Below, one piece after another: positions 1-9,800 of a stretch of 64,000 bases of DNA. The translations under genes and the position numbers were made by a program. This stretch comes from Diaphorobacter aerolatus (GTDB lineage Bacteria > Pseudomonadota > Gammaproteobacteria > Burkholderiales > Burkholderiaceae_C), in assembly GCF_014489535.1 (NCBI RefSeq), contig NZ_CP060783.1, forward strand, positions 4,423,501 to 4,487,500, read 5' to 3'. Within the stretch, counting starts at the first letter, position 1. Each line of letters starts with the position of its first letter. The notes beneath the pieces are model-generated. The model did no database searches and was not told the origin of the DNA. It worked only from the letters and a program-made list of their open reading frames with translations.

Positions 1-163
1 TTGTCGGACTTTTCGATGCCGCACAGGATGCGCAACAGCGTCGTCTTGCCGCAGCCCGAGGGGCCGAGCAGGCTGACGAATTCGCCGGTATCCACTTCCA
101 GGTCGATGCCACGCAGCACGGGGTGTTGTTGTATTGCTTGAAGATGCGTTCTATGTGCAGCAT
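1..163 (-). CDS. ABC transporter ATP-binding subunit, N-terminal part (partial, frameshifted)
   Basis: The reverse strand starts at ATG 163 and runs off the left edge. It encodes the start of an ABC ATPase with a Walker A motif GPSGCGKTT followed by LLRILCGIE. The reading frame breaks at the G run 120-123 (a C run in the gene): adding one base restores the sequence [13 protein letters not shown]. It lies 18 bases downstream of the solute-binding protein gene and in the same direction, so it is probably the ATPase of the same importer, of the 2-aminoethylphosphonate/spermidine/iron type. The remaining domains are outside the window. Confidence 0.75.
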   Translation of the reverse strand, partial: MLHIERIFKQYNNTPCCVASTWKWIPANSSACSAPRAAARRRCCASCAASKSPT

Positions 164-181
164 GGGCTTTTCCTGTCCGGC

Positions 182-1237
182 TTATTTCTTCTCGGCCTTG
201 GCCTCGTAGCGGCGGCTCCATTCGGCGAGGATGCGTTCGCGATTTGCGGCAGACCAGTTGAAGTCGTTCTTGGCCAGCATCGACTCGAGATTCGCGGGCA
301 CGAATTCCATTTTTTCCTGTGCCTCGGGCAGCGCCAGGATGGCGAAGTTGGCGGCGTAGAGCTTGTTGGCGTCCGGTGTTGCGGACCAGTCGGCAAGCAG
401 CCTGGCGGCGTCCTGCTTCTTGCTGGTCTTCATGATCGCGGTCGCTTCCACGTCCCAGCCCAGACCTTCCTTGGGAAACACGATGTCGATCGGCGCGCCT
501 TCCTTCTTGGTCTTGTTGGCGCGGTATTCGAAACTCAGGCCCACGGGGAATTCACCCGCTCCAGCCTGGCGGCAGGGCTTGGAGCCGCTATGGGTGTACA
601 CGCCCATGTTCTGGTGCAGCGCGTCCATGTAGGCCCAGCCCTTGTCCTCGCCCATCATCTGCAGCCATGCGGCGACCATCAGATAGCCCGTGCCGCTCGA
701 TGCGGGGTGCGGCATGGTGATCATTCCCTTGTATTCGGGCTTGGTCAGATCGGCCCAGCTGGTCGGAGCGTTGACCTTGCGCTTCTGGCCCTCGGCGGTG
801 TTGAAGCACACGGCAGAAGACCACAGATCCATGCCCACCCAGGTCGGCGTGGCGCTCGGATCACGCATCGTCGAGCGCACCTTGGCGAGGTTCTTCGGCG
901 CGTAGGGCTGCAGCATGCCCTGCTTGTCCAGCAGCATCAACGAAGTTGCCGCGACGCCCCAGATCACGTCGGCCTGCGGGTTGGCCTTTTCGGCCAGCAG
1001 GCGAGCGGTGATGATGCCCGTGCTGTCGCGCACGAACTTGAGTTCGATGTCGGGATGCGCCTTTTCAAACCCCGACTTGTAGGCTTTGATCTGATCAGCT
1101 TCCAGAGCCGAATACACCAGCAGTTCGGTCTTGGCGGCGTGTGCCGTGTTGACGAAGCCGAGCAGCGTGACGGCGGTGGCCACAGCCGTGGCTGCAATGG
1201 CAGCACGGCGGAACCAGGAGACTTTGGAGTTGCGCAT
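182..1237 (-). CDS. Periplasmic solute-binding protein, putative 2-aminoethylphosphonate ABC importer
   Basis: A 351-residue extracellular binding protein. I chose the ATG at 1237 because it gives a normal signal peptide ([13 protein letters not shown], hydrophobic core, cleavage near AHA-AK); an upstream ATG at 1297 would add 20 residues. The fold-family signature is [15 protein letters not shown], then DVIWG and a C-terminal region typical of the iron/AEP/polyamine binding proteins. The ATPase follows directly and a LysR gene diverges upstream, the arrangement seen for AEP importers (PhnS with LysR). Substrate is inferred from that arrangement; iron or a polyamine is possible. Confidence 0.75.
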   Translation of the reverse strand: MRNSKVSWFRRAAIAATAVATAVTLLGFVNTAHAAKTELLVYSALEADQIKAYKSGFEKAHPDIELKFVRDSTGIITARLLAEKANPQADVIWGVAATSLMLLDKQGMLQPYAPKNLAKVRSTMRDPSATPTWVGMDLWSSAVCFNTAEGQKRKVNAPTSWADLTKPEYKGMITMPHPASSGTGYLMVAAWLQMMGEDKGWAYMDALHQNMGVYTHSGSKPCRQAGAGEFPVGLSFEYRANKTKKEGAPIDIVFPKEGLGWDVEATAIMKTSKKQDAARLLADWSATPDANKLYAANFAILALPEAQEKMEFVPANLESMLAKNDFNWSAANRERILAEWSRRYEAKAEKK

Positions 1238-1455
1238 GGCAGAAAGGATTTCAGTGGTTGGTTGAAACGTCGTGTCCGTAATCGATGCGTTGTTCATGGA
1301 TCACGGGAGCAGGCATGCGCTCGAATGTAGGCACGGCATATGAAATGCCTGTGTCATGCAACCGAAATTTTCCGAACCGGGTATTGGTGGATTTGCGAGG
1401 GATCGGTATGGTGAAATGAGCCGCGCGCGCCGCATCACAATTCACGTCCCTTCAC

Positions 1456-2322
1456 ATGTTTGTCATACAACTGAAATCTTTTTTCATGGTCGCGAGGCTA
1501 GGCAGCATCACGCTTGCGGCCAAACACCTGGGGCTGAGTCAGCCGACGGTTACCACGCAAATCCGCGCGCTCGAAGAACTGTATGGAATCGAGCTTTTTC
1601 GCAGACAGGGCGGCAGACTCGTGGTAAGCGATGACGGTGTGCGGCTGCTGCCAATGGTGGAGTCGCTGTTGCAGCAGGAGAGCAATGTCGAGTTCGCGCT
1701 GCGTCATGCGGGCGATGTGAATCAGGGGCAATTGCGGCTTGGCACGACCGCGCCGTACTACATCCTCGATGTGGTCAAGCGCTTTCAGAAGCGGTATCCA
1801 CGCGTGGACGTGGTCATCGGCGCGGGCAACTCGCGCCAGACCAGCGAAGCGCTGCGCGAGTTCCGTGTCGATCTTGCCACGTCATCGCACAAGGAGGCCG
1901 ATGCGCGGCTCTTGTGCGTGCATCTCGGCTGCGATCCGCTCGCCCTGGTCGTGCATCGCACGCATGCACTCGCCGCGCAGAATTCGGTGCGCGTGACTCA
2001 GCTTGCCGATTGCCAGCTCATCGTGCGCGAGCCGGGCTCCATGACGCGCGAAAAAACCGAGGAGATGATGGCCGCCACGGGCACGGTCGTACAACGCACG
2101 TTCGAGATTGCCAGCCGCGAGGCAATACGCGAAGCCGTCATCCGCAACATGGGCGTGAGCGTGTTCGCCCAGCACGAGGCGTCGGCGCATCCGGACCTGC
2201 GCGTGCTTCCGTTTGAAGGCGATGTCCCGCGCATCGACGAGTACCTTTATTGCCTCAATGAAAGACGTGAGGCGCGGCTGATCGCGGCGTTTCTCAGTGA
2301 ATGCGCCGGGTCGATCGGGTAA
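1456..2322 (+). CDS. LysR-family transcriptional regulator next to the putative AEP importer
   Basis: A 288-residue LysR-type regulator: winged HTH at residues 1-60 (SITLAAKHLGLSQPTVTTQI is the recognition region) and a substrate-binding domain from about residue 90. It is transcribed divergently from the binding-protein gene across a 218-base intergenic region, so it probably regulates that importer. It resembles regulators that accompany phosphonate uptake genes. It converges with argP, with only seven bases between the stop codons. Confidence 0.85.
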   Translation: MFVIQLKSFFMVARLGSITLAAKHLGLSQPTVTTQIRALEELYGIELFRRQGGRLVVSDDGVRLLPMVESLLQQESNVEFALRHAGDVNQGQLRLGTTAPYYILDVVKRFQKRYPRVDVVIGAGNSRQTSEALREFRVDLATSSHKEADARLLCVHLGCDPLALVVHRTHALAAQNSVRVTQLADCQLIVREPGSMTREKTEEMMAATGTVVQRTFEIASREAIREAVIRNMGVSVFAQHEASAHPDLRVLPFEGDVPRIDEYLYCLNERREARLIAAFLSECAGSIG

Positions 2323-2329
2323 GCAGTCC

Positions 2330-3229
2330 TCACACCGCCTCCAGCCAGCGCTTGGCCGCAGCCATCACACATCGGGTCAAACGCTCGAGCGATGCCTGCG
2401 CCGAACGCGGATGCGCCCAGTACATCGGCACGTCGAGTGGCTTGCGCGGCAGCAGTTCGACGAGACTGCCGAGCGCGAGTTGCTGCTCGATCAAGACCGT
2501 GGGATGCATGCCCCAACCCATGCCGACCTCGCATGCGCGCACGTAGCCGTAGTTCGACGGGATGAAATGCCTTGGCGGAGCGGAGCGGGGCGCGACCAGG
2601 TGGTACTGGTTCATCCAGCGATCCTGCAGCCTGTCGTTGCGGTCGTAGGTCATGATCGGGGCAAGGGCCAGCGTGGCCGGGGTCACGCCGTCGGCGAAAT
2701 ACTGCTCGACAAAATGCGGGCTCGCTGCGGCGATATAGCGCATGGTGCCCAGCGGCCAGGTATTGCAGCCCGTGATGGTGGTGCCGGTGGCCGTGACCGC
2801 GCCAATCACTTCACCTTCCTTGAGGCGCTGGGCCGTGTGATCCTGATCGTCGATGCGCAGGTCCAGCAATTCATTGCTGCCTGAGGTGAACTCGGCCATC
2901 GCGTCCATAAACCAGGTGGAGAGCGAATCGGCGTTCACCGCGAGTTTGAGCGTGGGAATCGGCGTGTCGCTCAGCAGATCGGGATTGCTGCGCCGCAGTT
3001 CGTTTTCCAGCAGCGCCACCTGCTCCGCATGCAGGCACAGGCGCTTGCCCGCATCGGTGCCGGTGCACGGCGAGCCACGCAGGATCAGTACCTGGCCCAC
3101 GCGTTCTTCGAGCTGCTTCACGCGTTGCGAGACGGCCGATGAGGTGACGTGCAGCCTGCGCGCCGCGCGCTCGAAGCTGCCCTCGCGAACAACGGCGGCA
3201 AGGGCTTCCAGTCCCGCGTAGTCGAGCAT
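2330..3229 (-). CDS. argP: LysR-family regulator ArgP (IciA)
   Basis: A 299-residue LysR protein with N-terminal HTH (SFERAARRLHVTSSAVSQRVKQLEE) and the ArgP-type effector domain (TWFMDAMAEF; NADSLSTW). ArgP responds to arginine and lysine and activates the divergently transcribed exporter gene argO, which is exactly the neighbour here at 3300. The 70-base region between them holds the presumed LysR site. Confidence 0.9.
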   Translation of the reverse strand: MLDYAGLEALAAVVREGSFERAARRLHVTSSAVSQRVKQLEERVGQVLILRGSPCTGTDAGKRLCLHAEQVALLENELRRSNPDLLSDTPIPTLKLAVNADSLSTWFMDAMAEFTSGSNELLDLRIDDQDHTAQRLKEGEVIGAVTATGTTITGCNTWPLGTMRYIAAASPHFVEQYFADGVTPATLALAPIMTYDRNDRLQDRWMNQYHLVAPRSAPPRHFIPSNYGYVRACEVGMGWGMHPTVLIEQQLALGSLVELLPRKPLDVPMYWAHPRSAQASLERLTRCVMAAAKRWLEAV

Positions 3230-3299
3230 TTAGCGTTCCTTAATATGCTTAAGATAGTTTAAGTTTACTTAAATTTCGCGGAGACCGAGAATCGAGCCC
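3230..3299. promoter_or_regulatory. argP-argO divergent control region
   Basis: Short A+T-rich intergenic region in G+C-rich surroundings, with the repeated word TTAAG/CTTAA (cttaagatagtttaag) that fits a LysR T-N11-A site. It must carry both promoters. Binding of ArgP here is inferred from the gene arrangement. Confidence 0.55.
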
Positions 3300-3937
3300 A
3301 TGTTCTCCACCGCAGCATCCTCTTCGTGGCTCGCAGGCTTCACAGTCTGCCTTTCCCTCATCGTCTCCATTGGCGCGCAGAATCTCTATGTTCTGCGACA
3401 GGCGGTGCAGGGCGAACACGTGCGTGCCTGCGTGGCCTGGTGCGTGCTGATCGATGCGCTGCTGGTGGCGGTCGGTGTCGCCGGCATGGCCCGGATTCTG
3501 GCAGTTCCCCCACGCTGGCGCATTACCTGACGCTCGGCGGAGCGCTGTTTCTGCTGGCCTACGGGCTGTTTGCCTGGCACCGCGCATTTTTCGCGGCGGA
3601 CCAGAAGCTGGATGCTTCGGGCACCAAGGCCGAGCGCAGCCTGCTCACCGTGTTGAGCGCGCTCGCCGTGATCACGCTGGCCAATCCGCATGTATATCTC
3701 GACACCGTGGTGCTGATCGGCTCCATCGGGGCGCAGCAGGACGGCTGGTACAAGTGGTACTTCGTGATTGGCGCGGCCTGCGCCAGCCTCACATGGTTCG
3801 TGGTTCTGGCGTTTGCCGGTCGCAAGCTGCAAGGTGTGTTCGCCAATCCCAAGGCCTGGCGCATTCTTGACACGCTCACCGGCGCGATGATGTTTGTACT
3901 CGCCTGGTGGGTGTATCAGGGCTTGCAGAGTGCGTGA
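3300..3937 (+). CDS. argO: LysE/ArgO-family amino-acid exporter (frameshifted)
   Basis: Membrane exporter of basic amino acids, divergent from argP. The N-terminal segment (LIVSIGAQNLYVLRQAVQG, the LysE signature) is in one frame to about 3510 and the rest (YLTLGGALFLLAYG, NPHVYLDTVVLIGSIGAQ) is in another. One extra C in the C5 run at 3507-3511 joins them as ILAVPPTLAHYLTLGG and gives a normal protein of about 212 residues with five to six membrane segments. The defect matches the G/C-run contractions elsewhere in the window, so a sequencing error is more likely than a true pseudogene. Confidence 0.85.
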
Positions 3938-3956
3938 TTTGCGGACGCGTGACCAT

Positions 3957-3986
3957 GAAAAAAACGCTGCCATGGCAGCGCTTTCC
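3957..3986. terminator. Bidirectional terminator between argO and metQ
   Basis: Perfect hairpin CGCTGCCATGGCAGCG flanked by an A run on the left and CTTTCC on the right, between two convergent genes. Confidence 0.7.
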
Positions 3987-4003
3987 TTCGAGGCATCGAT
4001 GGC

Positions 4004-4789
4004 TCAGAAAGCCGGAACCACGGCACCCTTGTACTTGTCCTGAATGAATTTCTTCACTTCGGCCGAACGCAACGCCTTCATCAGCTTGGCGATGACCGGA
4101 TCGTTGGCACGGTCGGCGCGCGCTGCGACGATGTTGGTGTAGGGCGAATCGGCACCTTCGATGAACAGCGCGTCCTTGGTCGGGTTCAGCTTGGCTTCGA
4201 TGGCGTAGTTGGTGTTGATCAGGGCCACATCCACATCGGCCAGCGCGCGCGGCAGCAAGGGCGCCTCAAGTTCCTTGAACTTCAGCTTCTTGGGATTCTT
4301 GACCACGTCGAGCGGCGTGGGTGTCAGGCTCTTGGGATCCTTGAGTTCGATCAGGCCTTGCTTGGCCAGCAGAATCAGCGCGCGACCGCCGTTGGACGGG
4401 TCGTTCGGAATCGCGATGATCGCGCCATTCTTCAGATCCTTGATGTTCTTGATCTTGCTGGAGTAGGCACCGAAGGGCTCCACATGCACCTTGCCGTTGG
4501 GCACTTCGACCAGCGAGGACTTGCGATCCTTGTTGTAGCTGTCGAGATAGGGCTTGTGCTGGAAAAAGTTGGCGTCAAGCTGCTTGTCTTCCACGGCGGC
4601 GTTGGGCTGCACGTAGTCGCTGAATTCCTTGACTTCCAGATCGACGCCGTCGGCCTTGAGCTGCGGCTTCACGAAGTTCAGGATTTCGGCGTGCGGCACC
4701 GAGGTGGCCGCCACCTTGAGAACGTCGGCCGCCTGTGCGCCGAAAGCAAGGGCGGCCAGAGCCAGCGCGGTCAGAGATTTCTTCAACAT
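4004..4789 (-). CDS. metQ: D-methionine-binding protein MetQ (NlpA family)
   Basis: A 261-residue periplasmic binding protein with signal peptide (MLKKSLTALALAALAFGAQA) and the MetQ family body (FSDYVQPNAAVEDKQLDANFFQH; ALINTNYAIEAKLNPTKDAL). There is no lipobox cysteine: cleavage at AQA-AD looks like signal peptidase I. The partner genes metN and metI are not adjacent here, so the protein probably works with an importer encoded elsewhere. I see no recognisable riboswitch in the 190 bases upstream. Confidence 0.88.
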   Translation of the reverse strand: MLKKSLTALALAALAFGAQAADVLKVAATSVPHAEILNFVKPQLKADGVDLEVKEFSDYVQPNAAVEDKQLDANFFQHKPYLDSYNKDRKSSLVEVPNGKVHVEPFGAYSSKIKNIKDLKNGAIIAIPNDPSNGGRALILLAKQGLIELKDPKSLTPTPLDVVKNPKKLKFKELEAPLLPRALADVDVALINTNYAIEAKLNPTKDALFIEGADSPYTNIVAARADRANDPVIAKLMKALRSAEVKKFIQDKYKGAVVPAF

Positions 4790-4980
4790 GTCCAGGTGAT
4801 CCTCTAAATGAATGTTCGTAGTGGTCGACGTCGCTGGCAGCCATCCCGTATGGGGCGGGTGACCAGAACTCGAAACAGAACGTCAGTGTAATTTGTCCCG
4901 CAGGCAAATGCGTCGTTTTTAAATTCATATCCATATATCAAATGGATATTTAATAACCAGAAAGCAATGTCGGGTGGCGA

Positions 4981-5694
4981 TCAGCGAACGACTTCGAGCA
5001 GGCGATCCAGCCCGCCCTGGTTGATGGCGACCTTGGCCTGAGCGCGCACGGCTGGTTTGGCGTGATAGGCGACGGAGAGGCCGGCCTCTCCCATCATCGG
5101 CAGGTCGTTGGCACCGTCGCCGACGGCGATGGTCTGGGCCGCGTCGATGCCCATGAGCGAGGCCATTTCCAGCAGCGTGCGGCGTTTTTCCGCGCCGTCG
5201 CAGATGTCGCCCCAGGCCTGATCGACCATGCGGCCGGTGAGTGCACCGTTTTCGATCTCCAGCACGTTGGAGCGCGAGAAGTCGATGCCCAGGTGCTGCT
5301 TCACGCGGTCCGAGAAGTAGGTGAAGCCACCCGAGACCAGCAGGGTCTTGAGGCCGGCCGCCCGGGCGGCGTCGATCAGTTCCTTCGCGCCGGGGTTGAA
5401 TTGCAGCCGCTCGGTGAAAATGCGGTCGAGATCCTCGGTGGTCACGCCCTTGAGCAGGGCCACACGCTGGCGCAGGCTTTCCTTGTAGTCGGTGATCACG
5501 CCCTGCATCGCGGCCTCGGTGATGGCGGCGACCTCTGCCTTGCGGCCCACGGCATCGGCGATCTCGTCCACGCACTCGATGTTGATGAGCGTCGAGTCCA
5601 TGTCGAACGCGATCAGCTTGTAGTCGGAGAGCTTGAGCGGCGCTGTGACGCCGCGCAGAACGAGACCGGGAGCAAATTCTGTGGCTTGGGGCAT
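4981..5694 (-). CDS. serB: Phosphoserine phosphatase SerB
   Basis: A 237-residue HAD-superfamily phosphatase, last step of serine synthesis. HAD motif I is FDMDSTLINIECVDEIA (catalytic Asp pair), motif II LLVSGGFTYF, motif III/IV VGDGANDLPMMGEAGLSVAYHAKP. It lacks the long N-terminal ACT extension of enteric SerB, as usual in Burkholderiales. Confidence 0.95.
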   Translation of the reverse strand: MPQATEFAPGLVLRGVTAPLKLSDYKLIAFDMDSTLINIECVDEIADAVGRKAEVAAITEAAMQGVITDYKESLRQRVALLKGVTTEDLDRIFTERLQFNPGAKELIDAARAAGLKTLLVSGGFTYFSDRVKQHLGIDFSRSNVLEIENGALTGRMVDQAWGDICDGAEKRRTLLEMASLMGIDAAQTIAVGDGANDLPMMGEAGLSVAYHAKPAVRAQAKVAINQGGLDRLLEVVR

Positions 5695-5779
5695 TTCTGT
5701 GAACCGATGCGCAATGCAAATTGGAAAACCGTAATGGTAGTGCGATTGCGCGCGGAGTTCCGGGCGCTGGGCGAAAGAA

Positions 5780-5813
5780 AACGGGGACAGATCCTGGAAG
5801 ATGCTGTCCCCGT
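5780..5813 (-). terminator. Rho-independent terminator downstream of the DUF3149 gene
   Basis: On the reverse strand a 10-bp stem ACGGGGACAG/CTGTCCCCGT is followed by TTTTCTTT, just after the small membrane gene and before serB. Confidence 0.75.
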
Positions 5814-5834
5814 CGTCGGGTTGGGCGGGCCTGC

Positions 5835-5969
5835 CTATTTCTGCCCGGATTCCGGTGGCTTGCGCAGGAACAGGCCGATGAAGAAACCTGCCATGCAGAT
5901 CATGATTCCGATACCGATGATGGACATGAGGCCGTAGTCTGTGGAGAACAGATCGCTCAGTGCTTTCAT
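5835..5969 (-). CDS. Small DUF3149-like membrane protein
   Basis: A 44-residue protein beginning MKALSDLFSTDYGLMSIIG, with one hydrophobic segment (about residues 14-36, GIGIMICMAGFFIGLFL) and a short charged tail ending PPESGQK. Small proteins of this form (DUF3149) are common next to serB/mfd in Comamonadaceae. A preceding AAGGA serves as ribosome site and a strong terminator follows. Function unknown. Confidence 0.7.
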   Translation of the reverse strand: MKALSDLFSTDYGLMSIIGIGIMICMAGFFIGLFLRKPPESGQK

Positions 5970-6123
5970 GAATGAGTCCTTCCTTGCGCGAGAGTTGCTG
6001 GGTTCAAAGGACTATCCCTCATCAGTCAACTTACATTTTGTGATGAATCAACGACCGAAATACGGGTGAGGCACTGCACGGTAAGCGTCTGCGCTGCAAC
6101 AAAAACTTACAGCAGCAGATCGT

Positions 6124-6804
6124 TCAGTGATCACCGGTGGGCGGGGCGGGCAGATAGAGCCGGTCCGACCAGGTCGCAAGCCACTCGGGCTTGAATGCCA
6201 CGAACACCACGGTCAGCATGCCGGTCAGCAGACCATCGCTCCAGGCCATGAGCCAGCGCGCGACCATGGACAATCCCTCGTCCACCTGCGCGGCCAGCGC
6301 GTGGCCGCTCCATTGCGACAGCGCGCCGGAGATGAAGACGCAGGCCACCGTTCCGAGAAACGCCCGACCCAGCACATAGACGAACATTCGCGTGCCGGTG
6401 ACACGCCGGATCAGCGCGCCGAGCAGCAGGGCCAGCGTGGCGGGCATCACGCCCAGCCATGCGATGGCCGACAGCGCATCGCTCCAGCTCATGGCGGGCG
6501 AGAGCAGGGCGGCGGCGAGCCCGATCACCCACAGCGCCGGAATCGCGAGCGGCCAGCCGAGCATCAGCACCAGCATGCATGCGCCCGACAGTTGCAGCGG
6601 CAGCGGCATGTGCACCAGCGTCGGCAACGCCCAGAACCAGGGCAGCAGCACCAGCGCGGCCAGCAGCGGGCTGACGAGCGGTGACATCTTGCGCAGCGGA
6701 CCCTGCGGTGTGCGCGCGGTGGTGAACCCCAGCATGCGCCATGGCCTGAGCCACAGCGCGACGACGAGGGCTGCGAGACTGATGGCGGCGTCCACGGCGG
6801 GCAT
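6124..6804 (-). CDS. Polytopic membrane protein, possible energy-coupling-factor permease (CbiM-like)
   Basis: A 226-residue integral membrane protein with about six hydrophobic helices (AAISLAALVVALWL; PLLAALVLLPWFWAL; GACMLVLMLGWPLAIPALWVIGLAAALL; AWLGVMPATLALLLGALI; FLGTVACVFISGAL; LLTGMLTVVFVAF). The order of helices and VFVAFKPEWL near the C terminus recall CbiM/ECF-type permeases, but no cobalt/nickel motifs are clear. It follows mfd by 17 bases and may be cotranscribed with it. Confidence 0.5.
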   Translation of the reverse strand: MPAVDAAISLAALVVALWLRPWRMLGFTTARTPQGPLRKMSPLVSPLLAALVLLPWFWALPTLVHMPLPLQLSGACMLVLMLGWPLAIPALWVIGLAAALLSPAMSWSDALSAIAWLGVMPATLALLLGALIRRVTGTRMFVYVLGRAFLGTVACVFISGALSQWSGHALAAQVDEGLSMVARWLMAWSDGLLTGMLTVVFVAFKPEWLATWSDRLYLPAPPTGDH

Positions 6805-6821
6805 GGTGTGGAGACTCGATC

Positions 6822-9800
6822 TCAGGCAACCGCTTCGACGTTGGTAGGCTTGCCCAGGCTGCGAAGAATGTCACGCACTAGATGCGCGCGATCCTTGGGG
6901 TCGGGCAGCGCGCGCTCGATGCGCAGCTTGTCGTTGCCGGCCAGCTTGATGTGCTTGTTCTTCTGCACGAGCTGGATGATGTTCATCGGATCGATCGGCG
7001 GTTGCGGCTTGAACGTGATGTTGATGATGCCGGGCGCGGCATCGACCTTCATCACGCCGTAGGGCTGACTCATCACGCGCAGGCGATGCACGTCGATGAG
7101 CGTCTGCGCCTGTGCGGGCAGCTTGCCGAAACGGTCCACGATTTCTTCGAGCAACGTATCGATCTGCTGCGGCGTCTTGGCGGTCGCAAGCTTCTTGTAG
7201 AACGACAGACGCAGGTGCACGTCGCCGCAGTAGTCGTCCGGCAGCAGCGCGGGCGAATGCAGATTGATGTCGGTGCTCGCGGACAGCGGCGAGAGCAGAT
7301 CGGGTTCCCTGCCTGCCTTGAGCGACGCCACGGCTTCGGACAGCATCTCGTTGTAGAGCTGAAAGCCGATCTCCATCATGTTGCCGCTCTGGTTCTCGCC
7401 GAGCACCTCGCCCGCGCCGCGAATCTCGAGATCGTGCATCGCCAGATAGAAGCCGGAGCCCAGCTCCTCCATCTGCTGGATGGCTTCAAGCCGCTGAGCG
7501 GCCTGCTTGGTGAGGCCATCGATGTCCGGCACCATCAGGTACGCATAGGCCTGATGGTGCGAGCGCCCCACGCGGCCACGCAACTGGTGCAACTGCGCGA
7601 GGCCGAACTTGTCGGCGCGGCTGATCAGGATGGTGTTGGCGGTCGGCACGTCGATGCCGGTCTCGATGATGGTCGAGCACAGCAGGATGTTGTAGCGCTG
7701 CGCGACGAAATCGCGCATGACCTTTTCCAGTTCGCGCTCGGGCATCTGGCCGTGGGCGACGGCGATGCGCGCCTCGGGCAGGATTTCCTCGAGCTTTTGC
7801 TTGCGGTTCCCGATGGTCTCGACCTCGTTGTGCAGGAAGTAGCACTGGCCGCCGCGTTTCAATTCGCGCAGCACCGCCTCGCGGATCACACCCGTGCCCT
7901 CGTTGCGCACAAAGGTCTTGATCGCCAGACGCCGCTGCGGCGCGGTGGCGATCACCGACAGATCACGCAAACCTTCCAGCGCCATGCCCATGGTGCGCGG
8001 AATCGGCGTGGCGGTGAGCGTGAGCACGTCCACCTCGGCGCGCAGCGCCTTCATCGCCTCCTTGTGACGCACGCCAAAGCGGTGCTCCTCGTCGATGATG
8101 AGCAGGCCCAGATCCTTGAACTTGGTCGATTCCGACAGCAGCTTGTGCGTGCCGACGACGATGTCCACCGTGCCTTCGGCAATGCCCTTGACGGCGGCGG
8201 TGATCTCCTTGCCCGAGCGAAAACGCGAGACCTCGGCCACCTTGATCGGCCACTTGGAAAAGCGGTCCACGAGCGTCTGAAAATGCTGTTCGGCGAGCAG
8301 CGTGGTCGGCGCGAGCAGCGCCACCTGCTTGCCACCCATCGCGGCGACGAACGCTGCGCGCAACGCCACCTCGGTCTTGCCGAAACCCACGTCACCGCAG
8401 ACGAGGCGATCCATCGGTTGCGGGCTAATCATGTCCTGGATGACGGCGTGGATCGCCGCCTTCTGATCGGCCGTTTCCTCAAAGCCGAAATCGTTGGAGA
8501 ACTGTTCGTAGTCCTGCACGTTGAAGCGAAACGCATGGCCTTGTCGTGCGGCGCGCCGTGCATAGATGTTGAGCAGTTCGGCGGCGGAGTCGCGCACCTG
8601 TTCGGCCGCCTTGCGCTTGGCCTTGTCCCACTGGCCGCTGCCCAGACGGTGCAGCGGTGCCTCGTCGGCGGACACTCCGGTGTAGCGGCTGATGAGCTGC
8701 AACTGGCTGACGGGCACGTACAGCGCGGCCTTGTCGGCGTATTCAAGATGCAGGAACTCCTGCAGCGCGGCCGTGCCATCGGGGTTCTTCTGGCCGATGT
8801 CCATGTTGATCAGGCCGAGGTAGCGGCCAATGCCGTGCGCGCTGTGAACGACCGGATCGCCGACCTTGAGTTCGGAGAGATCCTTGATGAGCGCATCGAC
8901 GTCGCTGACCTGCTCCTGCTTGCGGCGACGCCGCGCCGTGCCCGCCGTCGCGAAGAGTTCGGTCTCGGTGACGAAGTCGATGCCGCCATCGATCCAGACG
9001 AAGCCAGTGGCGAGTGTGGAAGTGGCGATGCCGACTTTCTCGTCGCGGGCGTGCTGGAATTCGTCCAGCGAATCGAATGCAGGCGGATTCAGGTGGGATG
9101 CGCGCAGAAAATCGAGCAGGCTCTCGCGGCGTCCATCGCTTTCGGCCAGCAGCAGCACGCGGTGCTGCGTGGACAGGATGTGCGCCTGCAGCCTGGCAAG
9201 CGGATCCTCGGCACCGCGGATCACCGAGAGATCGTCGAGCTTCAGGAAGTGCGCATTGTCGGGGACGTCCTCGATATGCGCGCGCAGCGCCAGTTGCGCA
9301 TGATCCTTGGCACGCGTGTAGAACTGGTCTGCGGTGAGAAACAGCGTTTCGGGCGGCAGCACGGGGCGTTCCGCATCGCCCTGCACCAGCCGGAAGCGCT
9401 CCCGGGTGTCCTGCCAGAATCGCTGGAATGCGGATTCGAGATCGCCATGCAGCACGACCGTGGCATCGTCGCCGAGATAGTCGAACACCGTGGCCGTGTC
9501 GTCGAAGAACAGCGGCAGGTAGTACTCGATGCCGGCGGTCGCCACGCCGTTGCCCATGTCTTTGTAGATGCGGCTCCTGGTCGGGTCGCCTTCGAGCATT
9601 TCGCGCCAGCGATTGCGGAACTTGGCACGCGCCTCGTCGTCCATCGGAAATTCGCGGCCGGGCAACAGGCGCACTTCGGGCACGGGGTAGAGGCTGCGCT
9701 GTGTGTCGGGATCGAAGGTGCGGATCGAGTCGATTTCATCGTCGAAAAGGTCGACGCGATACGGCACGTGCGAGCCCATGGGAAACAGGTCGATCAGCCC

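Noticed and set aside
134..1330. 398-residue forward frame over the binding-protein gene
   Set aside because: It is the antisense of a gene with clear signal peptide and family motifs.
4790..4980. Possible SAM-type riboswitch upstream of metQ
   Set aside because: I could not find conserved core sequences or a consistent fold; the region looks like an ordinary leader.
5062..5937. 291-residue forward frame over serB
   Set aside because: It is a shadow of serB and the DUF3149 gene.
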